Part shown: one piece after another, positions 8,795-17,635 of the stretch
How the letters are laid out: the number at the start of each line of letters is the position of its first letter
How positions within the stretch are numbered: position 1 is the first letter of the stretch
From: Oceanospirillaceae bacterium
Lineage (GTDB): Bacteria; Pseudomonadota; Gammaproteobacteria; Pseudomonadales; Balneatricaceae
Direction of reading: 5' to 3'
Assembly (NCBI GenBank): GCA_029938085.1
Contig: JAPYOS010000007.1
Span: forward strand, 1 to 64,000
DNA: 64,000 nt
Program-made: the position numbers and the translations under genes
The notes under the pieces: model-generated
What the model saw: the letters and a program-made list of their open reading frames with translations, nothing else
Told to the model about the DNA's origin: nothing
Databases searched by the model: none

Positions 8795-9499
8795 TTAGCT
8801 GAGTAGCCAACCGCCATCCACATCAACGGTGGTACCAGTCACAAAATCATTTTCTATCATAAACACAATACCCTGCGCCACTTCTTCTGCAGTTCCTGCC
8901 CTAGGGATCAGGTGGCTGGCCGTGTTTGCTGTAAAAGACTCCTGTCGCGACTGCCCTTCCGCGGGATACATAGGGGTGTCGATTATGCCGGGCGATACCA
9001 CGTTGATCCTGCGTGGGGCTATCTCTGACGCAACCGTCTTTACCATCGCTTCTACCGCAGCACCTACGGAGGATAATGATACCTGACCCGGCTTAGCGCG
9101 GCGGGCGGGCGCGCCACTCACCAATACGATGGTACCATTTTCACTCAGATGTTGAGTGCCGAAACGCACCACGTTGGCATAGCCCCATAACTTATCGAAC
9201 GAGGCCTGATAACCATCCATGTCCATGGTTATTAAAGGGCCAAGAGTGCGAGTGCCACCCGTAGCGGAACTCACAAGGATGTCAAAAGGCGCACAGTCTT
9301 CAAATAGCGCTGCTAATGCCTGACGATCAGTGACGTCGCATTGTTTGACGCTGACGCCAGTAGGTAGGTCACCTGCCTTTTCTGGACTACGACTGACGGC
9401 AATAACGCTGGCACCTAACGATGCGAGTTTATTTACAGTGGCTAAACCAATGCCGGAAGTGCCGCCAAAAACAATGGCTTTCTTATTTGCAACCTTCAT
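8795..9499 (-). CDS. Atypical short-chain dehydrogenase lacking the Tyr-Lys pair
   Basis: A 234-aa Rossmann protein of the SDR superfamily. The dinucleotide motif GGTSGIG is near residue 12-18, and the family pattern INVVSPGIIDTPM and C-terminal VDVDGGW are clear. The catalytic YxxxK is absent: where families show YSASKAAVEA this protein reads LSSVGAAVEA, so Tyr is Leu and Lys is Gly. The Ser of VLVSG remains. It may be a non-catalytic or binding SDR, or use another mechanism. Its place between the TauE-like exporter and tauA suggests a sulfonate-linked role, for example on sulfoacetaldehyde, but this is inference. AAGGTA Shine-Dalgarno. Confidence 0.8.
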   Translation of the reverse strand: MKVANKKAIVFGGTSGIGLATVNKLASLGASVIAVSRSPEKAGDLPTGVSVKQCDVTDRQALAALFEDCAPFDILVSSATGGTRTLGPLITMDMDGYQASFDKLWGYANVVRFGTQHLSENGTIVLVSGAPARRAKPGQVSLSSVGAAVEAMVKTVASEIAPRRINVVSPGIIDTPMYPAEGQSRQESFTANTASHLIPRAGTAEEVAQGIVFMIENDFVTGTTVDVDGGWLLS

Positions 9500-9610
9500 G
9501 CTTTTACCTTAATAGTTGTGAGAGTGGAATCATAAACACGGTTGTTTTTGCAGTAACAATAAGCCCATAACATTATAGGTAGAAGTGGCAATAACAGGTA
9601 TTTTTATTGA

Positions 9611-10381
9611 CTAACCAGATAGTGCGCTATACAAAGCAATAGTAGCAAGGCCAGACAATAAGGCCAAGGTGAACTTGCGCATCAGGTCTATATCTATACG
9701 GTTGAACAGACTATAGCCGAGTTGGTTGCCTAGCAACATGACTGGCATCATCACTAGTAGCAAGCTAGGAAGGTGCGGTGACACTAGGTTGTGACCATTA
9801 AGCCAAAATAGGCCATATAGGTCAGCGATCAAAAAGAACAGGATAAGCCCCCCTCGCATGGCTGTTAGGGGCATATTTGAGGATAACATATACACCGCCA
9901 CCACTAATCCACCAATGCTAGCAAGGCCGTTAACAAAGCCGGAGACCAGCCCCGAAAAAAGCAGCCAAATGACGGATTCGGCCGACTTAAAATGCCATTT
10001 GCGCCACAAGGCCAAACAGGCAAGTAACACGCCAGCACCCGCTAATCCACGTACCAAATCAGATTGCCAGTGCTGTAACGCCATAACGCCTAGGGGCATG
10101 CCGACTGAGGTGCCTACAAAAAGCACACCGACCCAGCGCCAGGGTATTTGACGCCACACCTTAGGCAACAGGTGCAAACTCGCTATGGCTTCCATTACAA
10201 ACATTAAAGGCACAATGGTTTGGGCACTAAACACAGGTGCTAAAGAAAAGAAACACAAGGCAGAAAAACCAAACCCCGCCAACCCCCGCACCACACCCGC
10301 AACAAAGACGATGCCAAGAGCATAAACCAGTTCTAGGGTCGATAGCGGCAGGTAAAACCAGTCTAAGCTGATGCCTTGCAC
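9611..10381 (-). CDS. TauE/SafE-family anion exporter
   Basis: A 256-aa polytopic inner-membrane protein with about eight hydrophobic segments and the family's VVRGLAGFGFSAL and LVSGFVNGLASIGG half-repeats. TauE/SafE proteins export sulfite, sulfoacetate or related anions during sulfonate breakdown. The GTG start directly follows the TAG stop of soeC (TAGGTG) with no convincing Shine-Dalgarno, so translation is probably coupled. With SoeABC it gives the cell two ways to deal with sulfite: oxidise or export. Confidence 0.85.
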   Translation of the reverse strand: MQGISLDWFYLPLSTLELVYALGIVFVAGVVRGLAGFGFSALCFFSLAPVFSAQTIVPLMFVMEAIASLHLLPKVWRQIPWRWVGVLFVGTSVGMPLGVMALQHWQSDLVRGLAGAGVLLACLALWRKWHFKSAESVIWLLFSGLVSGFVNGLASIGGLVVAVYMLSSNMPLTAMRGGLILFFLIADLYGLFWLNGHNLVSPHLPSLLLVMMPVMLLGNQLGYSLFNRIDIDLMRKFTLALLSGLATIALYSALSG

Positions 10382-11308
10382 CTAGGTACGCTGGTCGCCA
10401 TGGTACAAACGCACAACATGACGGGCTTCGGCGAAGAACAACCAGCGCTCTATCAACAACCCAGCCATCATCATCAGCCAGGCAACGGATAAAAGCTCTA
10501 CTGCTGAACCCTGCAATACAAAGTAAAAGATTACTAGTGGCATAACAAACGCCACAATGGTCATGACGATGCGTAATCGAAGTAATTTATCGGCCGCTAT
10601 TTGATAACCAAACTCACGATTTAAAAATGTCGGCGCACTATGGCCAGCATCTAACAATCGTACACTGGCTTGGGAAAACCCCGTTGCAGTTTGGATGGTA
10701 GCGCCTTGCGGCTTACCTTGCCAAAAGAAGTACACCATTTTAAGGGCAAAGGTAATGAGCACTAGACCCAAAACAGTTGATAGCAAGGTAGTGTTAAAGG
10801 CACCAAAAAGGCCACTCACGGCCAAAAACAACAAACCGCCACTACTGAGCGCATAAGCCATAAACAAGGCAGGAACCATAGGTGTGTTCCACTGGCGAAT
10901 GGTTTTTAAGCTGGCATAGATCATACTGGTGCTAAACAAGGTGATCAAAGCCAATACAATGCTTAGGCCTGCCAACCAATTTATACACGACCATTGCCAA
11001 AAGATGGCCGCGGCATAAAGTGCCGCAACTGGGTATAAGACAATGGCGAATACCGCTTCGCGGGATAACCAAGAGGTACGAAAACGACTAAACGAACGCC
11101 ACGCATTTTTGGGGTTGGCCAAGTGCATGGTCGAAGATAATAAGCCGATACTCACCAGTACCATGGCAATCACACCTAGAACAATTTCTTGATCGGTGGT
11201 TTGGGCCTGAGTGTAGCCCAACAACTGCCCTGCGCCTAACCATGCTAGCAAACCATAGCCAGCACCGGATGTAACGGTAAAAATAAGAACTGAAAACGCC
11301 GGATGCAT
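10382..11308 (-). CDS. soeC: SoeC-like membrane anchor of sulfite dehydrogenase (DmsC family)
   Basis: This 308-aa integral membrane subunit of the DmsC type has about eight transmembrane segments. Signature stretches include STMHLANPKNAWRSFSRFRTSWLSREA and PALFMAYALSSGG. It anchors the catalytic and iron-sulfur subunits and passes electrons to quinone. The soe assignment, rather than DMSO reductase, comes from the sulfonate gene context and the lack of a Tat signal on the catalytic subunit. Confidence 0.82.
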   Translation of the reverse strand: MHPAFSVLIFTVTSGAGYGLLAWLGAGQLLGYTQAQTTDQEIVLGVIAMVLVSIGLLSSTMHLANPKNAWRSFSRFRTSWLSREAVFAIVLYPVAALYAAAIFWQWSCINWLAGLSIVLALITLFSTSMIYASLKTIRQWNTPMVPALFMAYALSSGGLLFLAVSGLFGAFNTTLLSTVLGLVLITFALKMVYFFWQGKPQGATIQTATGFSQASVRLLDAGHSAPTFLNREFGYQIAADKLLRLRIVMTIVAFVMPLVIFYFVLQGSAVELLSVAWLMMMAGLLIERWLFFAEARHVVRLYHGDQRT

Positions 11309-11345
11309 AATAAATACCTACATGAACTGAGCTGTGAAGCAATAA

Positions 11346-12032
11346 TTAGCGGTTAATGATGCGATTAACCAGTTGTTTAACACCCTGCATAGCAGACACC
11401 TTTATTTGGTCTTGTTGCTTCGGGTTTCTAGGCGGTAAATAGGTGTTTACAGGGTTGTAACCCAATTCTGGCATCAATTGTTGGCCCGCACGCTCGCGGG
11501 TTAACTTGGACACTTCTGAGTCTGGGTCGTCAAAATCGCCAAATACACGGGAAGACGTAGGGCAAGTGAGCACACACGCAGGCTGACGTTCGGCCTCGGG
11601 TAATTGCTCGTCATAAATGCGGTCCACACACAAAGTACACTTTTTCATGGTACCCGAACTAGGGTCCAACTCACGAGCACCGTATGGACAGGCCCAAGAG
11701 CATAGATTACAACCCATACACTTGTCTTGATCAATCAGTACAATGCCGTCTTCTTCGCGTTTGTAAGAGGCACCCGTTGGACACACGGTTACACAAGCAG
11801 CATCTTCACAATGCATACACGACATGGGCATGTTAACTGTTTTACTGTGGGGACTGTCGCCGACCTCGTAGGTGCGGATGCGGTTAAGCCAACTACCACT
11901 AGGGTCTTTTTCGTAAGGACGTTCATCACTTAACGGCCCAATAGTGCCTGATGTATTCCACTGCTTACAGGCCGTGCCACAGGCATGACAACCTACGCAG
12001 GTATCTAAATCAACAACTAAACCTAATTTCAT
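11346..12032 (-). CDS. soeB: SoeB-like iron-sulfur subunit
   Basis: A 228-aa ferredoxin-type electron transfer subunit with four cysteine clusters, expected to bind four [4Fe-4S] centres: CVGCHACGTACKQWN (about 15-29), CMHCEDAACVTVCPTG, CMGCNLCSWACPYG, and CTLCVDRI paired with PACVLTCPT. It links the molybdopterin subunit to the membrane anchor. Its ATG overlaps the soeA stop (ATGA), so the subunits are translationally coupled. Confidence 0.88.
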   Translation of the reverse strand: MKLGLVVDLDTCVGCHACGTACKQWNTSGTIGPLSDERPYEKDPSGSWLNRIRTYEVGDSPHSKTVNMPMSCMHCEDAACVTVCPTGASYKREEDGIVLIDQDKCMGCNLCSWACPYGARELDPSSGTMKKCTLCVDRIYDEQLPEAERQPACVLTCPTSSRVFGDFDDPDSEVSKLTRERAGQQLMPELGYNPVNTYLPPRNPKQQDQIKVSAMQGVKQLVNRIINR

Positions 12033-14953
12033 TTTTCACCTCGGCTAAAAATATCGCGCCAACCGCGCCTTAGGTTTACATTAGGATGGCTGCTATAGCT
12101 ACTCATCTTGGTTGCTGGGGTATAGTTTGGCAAAGGCTGCACCTTATCAAAACGCGGCCAAGACAAGTTTTGCCCCGCTAACTCATTATCCTTATCGCTC
12201 ACTGGGGTTATTTTAACCCGTAAGTCGTACCAAGCGGCTTGGCCGGTAATTGGGTCTGAGTTGGTCATACGTTGACCACCGGCTTCGTTTTCTCCCGGTA
12301 GCAATTCGTTGATCAAGTGGTTCATCAAGAAACCTTGCTGTGATTCGTTGGCATCGTCACTTAAACCCCACGCACCCTGCTGTTTGCCAATGGCATTCCA
12401 AGTCCATACTGTTTCTGGGTTCACACCTTCCATCAGCTTAACTTGAGCGCGAATACGACCGTTATGGGACTCAACCCACGCCCAGCCAAAGTCTTTAATA
12501 CCTAGGGCTTCACCCTTACTACGGTGCATATACAGGTAGTTTTGCGACATAATTTGGCGCAACCACGAGTTTTGCGAATCCCACGAGTGGTACATAAACA
12601 TGGGCCGCTGGTTAACCGCATAAAACGGGTATTCAGTGGCATCAGTACGCTGCTGCTCTAGAGGCGCATAGTAAAACGGCAGTGGGTCAAAATAAGTTTT
12701 AAGGCGTTCCTTATGGTGCTCTTCTGTGGGTTGGGGCCCATCGTAGAGCCCTTGCCCTGCCAAGCGGAACTTCTGCATGGTTTCCGAATAGATCTCAATG
12801 ATGATCTGATCGGTGGTGCCTACCCAGCCAGCCTCTTTAGCCAATTCCATGTAATCCTTATTGGCATGGCGCATGTATCGTTGATTAGGTTCTAACTCAA
12901 ACTTAAAGAAACATTGATTGTCTTTATAAGCTTGCCATTGATTAGGATTGGGTTCGCCTCGCAGCGACTTTTCGCCATCTTTGCCGCGCCAACCAGCTAA
13001 AAACCCAATGCCTGGGGCGCGTTCAAAGTTAACGATAAAGTCTTCATAACCGGCATATTTAGGCTCACCTTCGTCGTTGGTAAAGGCTGGAAACTTCAAG
13101 CGTCCAGCAATGTCCACCATCACTTCTTGCCAGCTGCGCACATCACGATCGGTGGCAAGAATCGGTTGACGAATTGAATCACAGGCTGCGTCGACTTCAG
13201 AAATAGGCCGATCCAACATAGAAATCGTGTCATAACGCTCTAGGAAGGTGGTGTCTGGCAACACCAAATCAGAAAAGTTAACAGTTTCTGAATGAAAGGC
13301 GTCACAGGTGACAATAAATGGGATCTTGTAATCGCCCTTTTCATCCTTGGCCCGCAACATGTCCATGGTTTGTGCGGTATTCATGCTGGAGTTCCAAGCC
13401 ATGTTGGCCATAAACAACATTAAGGTATCAATAGGATATGGATCGCCAGCTACAGCATTACTAATCACCATGTGCATTAAGCCATGGTTAGCAATGGGCG
13501 CATCCCAAGAATACGCCTTGTCTATACGTCGTGGTTTACCATTTTCATCAATCACTAAGTCTTCAGGCTGAGTGGGGAAACCCAAGGGTGCAGATTCCAA
13601 CGGTGTATTTGGCGCATTGCCCTTAGCCGGTTTAATAGGCGGCACGATGTGTTTTGGGAATGGCGGTTTAGCCAAGTGTCCACCCGGACAATCAACAGTG
13701 CCCAACACCACTTGTAACAAATGTATGGCACGGCAGGTTTGGAAACCGTTAGAATGCGCCGAAATACCACGCATAGCGTGCATCGACACCGGCCTACCAA
13801 TAAACTGACTCTGTTTACGCCCTGCCCAATCGGTCCATTGCGTATCGATGGTGATGGTTTCTTTAAAGGCAACGTGAGCCATTTCGAGGGCAATACGCTC
13901 AATGTCGTCCGCCTCTATACCACACACCTTGGCAGCTGCCTCAGGGGCGTATTCTGGCGCCATGTACTTTTCCATCAAGATAGAAAAGGCAGTACGAACG
14001 GGGGTGCCACAAGGGGCTTCATAGGTGCCCAACAAGGCCGGCGCAACGTCAGGGCTTAAGGCAGATTGCACGCCATTAGTGTGCTGATCCCATACCTGAG
14101 GGTTACCTTGCGCGTCACGTAATAATAACCCGTCGCCTTGTTTGCCAGGGTTGTTAATCACCAACTGTGGTGCGTTGGTGTATCGAATTAAAAATTCATC
14201 ATCTACCAAACCTTCGCGCAGCAATACCTGCAACATGGACAAGGCAAACATGCCGTCTGTGCCAGGGGTGATAGACACCCATTCATCAGCAATGGCTTGG
14301 TAGCCCGTACGTACAGGGTTGACGGCAACAAACTTGGCGCCACGCTCTTTAATACGTTTAAGGCCCAACTTAATCGGATTAGACGCGTGATCTTCTGCCA
14401 CACCCCACATCATAAAGTATTTCGTATTTTCCCAGTCTGGGTCGCCAAACTCCCAAAACGAGTGACCCATTGTGTACAAACCAGCAGCGGCCATATTAAC
14501 CGAACAAAAGCCACCATGAGCGGCCCAGTTAATGGTGCCAAATTGGCTGGCCCAAAGGCCGGTTAAGGCTTGCATTTGATCGCGGCCGGTAAAATAGGCC
14601 AATTTTTTAGGGTCTGTTGCACGGATATGGGCTAAGCGCGCTGTCAGCATGTCTAACGCGGCGTCCCATGAAATAGGTTCAAACTCTCCCGCTCCGCGCT
14701 CTGTACCGGCTTTGCGTAACATGGGTTGAGTCAGTTTGGCAGGCGATAGCTGCTTCATAATGGCAGAGTTGCCTTTGGCACATAGCACACCCTTATTGAC
14801 AGGATGGTCTGGATTACCTTGTACAAATCGAATTTTTTCGTCTTCTACCGTAACCTTAATGCCACAACGACACGCACACATGTAACAGGTGGTATAACGA
14901 TGCTCTTGTTTCGAGTGATTTTCAAACTGAGGCAGGTCTTGGCGTTGAGTCAT
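12029..14953 (-). CDS. soeA: SoeA-like molybdopterin sulfite dehydrogenase, catalytic subunit
   Basis: A 974-aa member of the DMSO-reductase superfamily. The N-terminal [4Fe-4S] motif is C-x2-C-x3-C-x27-C (CYMCACRCG ... GVLCAKG), followed by molybdopterin-binding domains such as YFTGRDQMQALTG and NPVRTGY. No twin-arginine signal precedes the cluster; the N-terminus MTQRQDLPQFENHSKQ is hydrophilic. That fits the cytoplasmic SoeABC sulfite-oxidising enzymes rather than periplasmic DmsA. The proposed reaction is sulfite to sulfate with electrons to quinone. Alternatives are a polysulfide or thiosulfate reductase-like enzyme; context favours sulfite. Confidence 0.83.
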   Translation of the reverse strand: MTQRQDLPQFENHSKQEHRYTTCYMCACRCGIKVTVEDEKIRFVQGNPDHPVNKGVLCAKGNSAIMKQLSPAKLTQPMLRKAGTERGAGEFEPISWDAALDMLTARLAHIRATDPKKLAYFTGRDQMQALTGLWASQFGTINWAAHGGFCSVNMAAAGLYTMGHSFWEFGDPDWENTKYFMMWGVAEDHASNPIKLGLKRIKERGAKFVAVNPVRTGYQAIADEWVSITPGTDGMFALSMLQVLLREGLVDDEFLIRYTNAPQLVINNPGKQGDGLLLRDAQGNPQVWDQHTNGVQSALSPDVAPALLGTYEAPCGTPVRTAFSILMEKYMAPEYAPEAAAKVCGIEADDIERIALEMAHVAFKETITIDTQWTDWAGRKQSQFIGRPVSMHAMRGISAHSNGFQTCRAIHLLQVVLGTVDCPGGHLAKPPFPKHIVPPIKPAKGNAPNTPLESAPLGFPTQPEDLVIDENGKPRRIDKAYSWDAPIANHGLMHMVISNAVAGDPYPIDTLMLFMANMAWNSSMNTAQTMDMLRAKDEKGDYKIPFIVTCDAFHSETVNFSDLVLPDTTFLERYDTISMLDRPISEVDAACDSIRQPILATDRDVRSWQEVMVDIAGRLKFPAFTNDEGEPKYAGYEDFIVNFERAPGIGFLAGWRGKDGEKSLRGEPNPNQWQAYKDNQCFFKFELEPNQRYMRHANKDYMELAKEAGWVGTTDQIIIEIYSETMQKFRLAGQGLYDGPQPTEEHHKERLKTYFDPLPFYYAPLEQQRTDATEYPFYAVNQRPMFMYHSWDSQNSWLRQIMSQNYLYMHRSKGEALGIKDFGWAWVESHNGRIRAQVKLMEGVNPETVWTWNAIGKQQGAWGLSDDANESQQGFLMNHLINELLPGENEAGGQRMTNSDPITGQAAWYDLRVKITPVSDKDNELAGQNLSWPRFDKVQPLPNYTPATKMSSYSSHPNVNLRRGWRDIFSRGEK

Positions 14954-15117
14954 AGGAACAAATGCTTAGAGGAATAGTTCTATAAAGCATAAAGTATGAA
15001 ACACATTTGGCCAACAGCCAACCTTAATTTAGCCATTGGTCCAAAAAACGCGGCAAAAAAAGACCACAATTAGCGGCCTATAAAGGAATTATTAGTATAC
15101 CAAAAAGGGCTTACCGA

Positions 15118-15294
15118 TTAGCCGGCAATGCCTACAAAAACTGGCGTAATCTCTACACGCGCAGGGACAGCGGGTTTAGGCACCACCCGTAATGGCTTCG
15201 GCTTAAGGGCGTCGCTACAGGCTTTTGCGGCCACAGATGCTGCGTGGAGTGCGGACAAATGACTTGTCATTGGTTGAGCTTGTGCAATGGCCAT
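15118..15294 (-). CDS. Small Ala/Pro-rich protein, 58 aa, unknown
   Basis: This short frame has a perfect AGGAGGT Shine-Dalgarno 5 nt ahead of its ATG, one of the best ribosome-binding sites in the window. The product begins MAIAQAQPMTSHLSALHAAS and ends in a Pro/Val-rich tail (VVPKPAVPARVEITPV). It has a single Cys and no clear membrane segment. I recognise no family. It lies between the tyrosine-phosphatase-like gene and soeA, all on the same strand, so it may belong to the sulfite operon. Confidence 0.6.
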   Translation of the reverse strand: MAIAQAQPMTSHLSALHAASVAAKACSDALKPKPLRVVPKPAVPARVEITPVFVGIAG

Positions 15295-15344
15295 AACGAC
15301 CTCCTATAGAGACTTGTTTCGGTGGCTGGCCCTAAGATGATTTC

Positions 15345-15395
15345 TCTTTTGGCTCCAACAAATTCACTATAGCACCGGCTCATCCAATTGTAATG
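15345..15395 (-). promoter_or_regulatory. Possible promoter ahead of the 58-aa gene
   Basis: On the minus strand TTACAA (-35-like) and TATAGT (-10-like) are separated by 16 bp, roughly 70 bp upstream of the ATG at 15294. Only the pattern supports it. Confidence 0.35.
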
Positions 15396-15443
15396 AAATA
15401 TAAAACGATATTTTTATAACCAATAGTTATATGTCGAGTTCGC

Positions 15444-15827
15444 CTACACCAACTTAAAGCTGGTTTGAGCAGCCAACCCCGTTACATCGACGTCAGTGTT
15501 TGCATTGGCCTTAGCCCACGTATTGATTGAACGATTGCCAGTACGGCAAAACGCCAACACCTTGCCATTTGCACCATTTAAAGCGCTGGCCATTTGCGCC
15601 ACAGTATCAGCGGGAAAGTTCATGCCAGTGACTGGAATAAAATGATAATTCAGGCCCAAGGCCTGAGCTGCAGTCTGTAACTTGGCGCTGGTGGTAAGGT
15701 GACCTTGCTCACCATCAGGGCGATTATTAATAACCGTGGTAATGCCTTGGGCTTTAATTGTAGCCAAATCCGCTTCTGTAATTTGTGGAGAAACCGCAAA
15801 GGTGTCGCTCACTTTGGTGATGTTCAT
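15444..15827 (-). CDS. TIGR01244/DUF442 phosphatase-like sulfurtransferase domain protein
   Basis: A 127-aa stand-alone domain of the dual-specificity phosphatase/rhodanese-like fold. The active-site loop CRTGNRS is near residue 95. The N-terminal half (ITEADLATIKAQGITTVINNRPDGE) is typical of the DUF442 family, found alone or fused to Blh-type persulfide dioxygenases. A role in sulfane-sulfur handling fits the sulfonate/sulfite neighbourhood but is inferred. It sits between tpa and the soe genes on the same strand. Confidence 0.8.
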   Translation of the reverse strand: MNITKVSDTFAVSPQITEADLATIKAQGITTVINNRPDGEQGHLTTSAKLQTAAQALGLNYHFIPVTGMNFPADTVAQMASALNGANGKVLAFCRTGNRSINTWAKANANTDVDVTGLAAQTSFKLV

Positions 15828-15962
15828 GCTTGAGTATCCCTAGATAGATGAGTATTGAATGGCTCTATACATCATTATAATCTAATATATATAAAAGTAC
15901 AGCCCATAACGTACCCGTTTTGCAACCTACAATAACACGTTAACTGATGGATCACCGCCCAT

Positions 15963-16000
15963 AAAAAAGCCCCTTGATGAACACACCAAAGGGCTTTTTT
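15963..16000 (-). terminator. Terminator downstream of tpa
   Basis: A 10-bp stem (AAAAAAGCCC / GGGCTTTTTT) lies 17 bp past the tpa stop. The T run on the minus strand comes from the complement of the leading A run. It could isolate tpa from the downstream phosphatase-like gene. Confidence 0.8.
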
Positions 16001-16016
16001 GGCTTACGCTGCCAGC

Positions 16017-17402
16017 CTAAACAGCAGTAACCCGGTTAATAGCAGCATCTATTGCATCGACAATTTCGTCAAGCTCGGTACGGGTACAAATTAAGGCGGG
16101 GCTTAAGCAGAGGGTGTTGTTGTGGCTGGTAAAGCTACGGTTGGTACGGCCAATGATCACCCCGTTGGCCATACAATCACCGGCGATACGAATAGCGACA
16201 CTCTCATGGACTGGCTCGCGGGTCTCACGATCTGTGACTAACTCAACGCCTTGAAACAAACCTTTGCCACGCACATCGCCAATAATAGGATGTTTGTCCA
16301 TTAACTCCAGTAAACGTTGGTTTAAGTAGTCACCCATGGCCACAACATTGTCGAGCAGGTTTTCTTCTTCAATGATACGCATGTTTTCCAACGCCGCCGC
16401 AGGGCCCGCTGTACAGCCACCAAAGGTAGAGATATCACGGAAGTAATCCATTGGGTCAGACGCGTCGCCCTTAAATAGGTCGAACACAGCTTCGGTGGTA
16501 ACGGTGCAAGAGATGGCGGCGTAACCACTGGCGACACCTTTAGCCATGGTCACAATATCCGGCACAATGTTGAAGTGCTGATAACCAAACCAAGTACCGG
16601 TACGGCCTAAACCACACACCACTTCATCAACGTGAAGCAATATATCGTATTTGTCACAAATACGGCGAATTTCTTCAAAGTAACCTTGTGGCGGCACAAT
16701 TACACCACCACCGGCGGTAATAGGCTCTACCACTACAGCCCCTACTGTGTCTGCGCCTTCACGCAAAATCACGTCTTCCATAGCGCGAGCCGCTTGTATA
16801 CCATAATCTGCATGGTCGCCGTTTTCCGCATGGTAAGCCGAACAATGGGGGAACTCAACAAAACCTGGGGTAAATGGCCCGTATTGGTTTTTACGCTCGT
16901 GCTGACCCGTAGAACTCAATGCGGTAATGGTCGTGCCGTGGTAGTCACGATCACGGTAAAGGATTTTATGTTTCTTGCCGCCATACTTTTTAGCGGCAAT
17001 TTGGCGCACTATCTTATACGCCTTTTCATTGGCTTCGGAGCCCGAGTTAGAGTAATAGACGCGGCTCATGCCGGGCATCTTGTCGATCAAGTGTTTGGCA
17101 AACAAGGCACCTGGCAAGGTGCCTGCACTATTTGCAAAGTAGTTCAACTTAACCAACTGGTCTCGTACCGCATTAGCGATGGATTCACGGCCATACCCCA
17201 CGTTAACGGTCCAAACGGCCCCAGATACACCATCAAGGTATTCCTTACCTTTGGCATCAATCACACGCATGCCTTTACCTTCAACGATCATTAATGGATC
17301 GTTATCTTCGAGGGGTTTATGTTGTGTAATGTGGTGCCATACGTGATTACGGTCATCAGCCAACGCTTCACTAGCATCGTATGCATTAACATCATATTTC
17401 AT
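16017..17402 (-). CDS. tpa: Taurine--pyruvate aminotransferase
   Basis: Class III PLP aminotransferase converting taurine plus pyruvate to sulfoacetaldehyde plus alanine. The protein carries the Tpa-like N-terminus (NHVWHHITQHKPL), GAVWTVNVGYGRESIANAVRDQLVKLNYFANSAG, NSGSEANEKA, DEVVCGLGRTGTWFGYQ and the PLP lysine in TMAKGVASGYAA. The resemblance to rhodobacterial Tpa runs along its whole length. The ATG at 17402 (461 aa) is preferred over an upstream TTG at 17417. It is transcribed divergently from a MocR regulator, as in known taurine loci. Confidence 0.9.
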   Translation of the reverse strand: MKYDVNAYDASEALADDRNHVWHHITQHKPLEDNDPLMIVEGKGMRVIDAKGKEYLDGVSGAVWTVNVGYGRESIANAVRDQLVKLNYFANSAGTLPGALFAKHLIDKMPGMSRVYYSNSGSEANEKAYKIVRQIAAKKYGGKKHKILYRDRDYHGTTITALSSTGQHERKNQYGPFTPGFVEFPHCSAYHAENGDHADYGIQAARAMEDVILREGADTVGAVVVEPITAGGGVIVPPQGYFEEIRRICDKYDILLHVDEVVCGLGRTGTWFGYQHFNIVPDIVTMAKGVASGYAAISCTVTTEAVFDLFKGDASDPMDYFRDISTFGGCTAGPAAALENMRIIEEENLLDNVVAMGDYLNQRLLELMDKHPIIGDVRGKGLFQGVELVTDRETREPVHESVAIRIAGDCMANGVIIGRTNRSFTSHNNTLCLSPALICTRTELDEIVDAIDAAINRVTAV

Positions 17403-17417
17403 TATTCTTATCCCCAA

Positions 17418-17635
17418 AAATCGATATACTGAAGGTTACGGGCTAGGGCCCATACTTAACCACAGCTTACGTGCAATGCCCCTTGGGTCTCTAGATCCAG
17501 ATAAAACCTACCCTTGATACCAAAGCGTTGACTTTTTACCGCCGCATAACTTGCATAAGAAAAGCCTAGGCTTTTACTCACCACACACTTTAGAATAGGC
17601 GGACAATTAAAACTACAACTATTGAGTCATCTGCC
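17418..17635. promoter_or_regulatory. Divergent tpa / MocR-regulator control region
   Basis: This 218-bp intergenic region serves two divergent genes. It holds two adjacent elements, TTGGGTCTC (near 17483) and TAGATCCAG (near 17492), that partly resemble the TTRGGTCCAG half-sites known for TauR. No -10/-35 pair stands out. The operator call is tentative. Confidence 0.4.

Noticed and set aside
16632-17294. 220-codon open frame on the plus strand opposite tpa
   Set aside because: It lies wholly antisense to a well-supported aminotransferase, has no family features and no ribosome-binding site.
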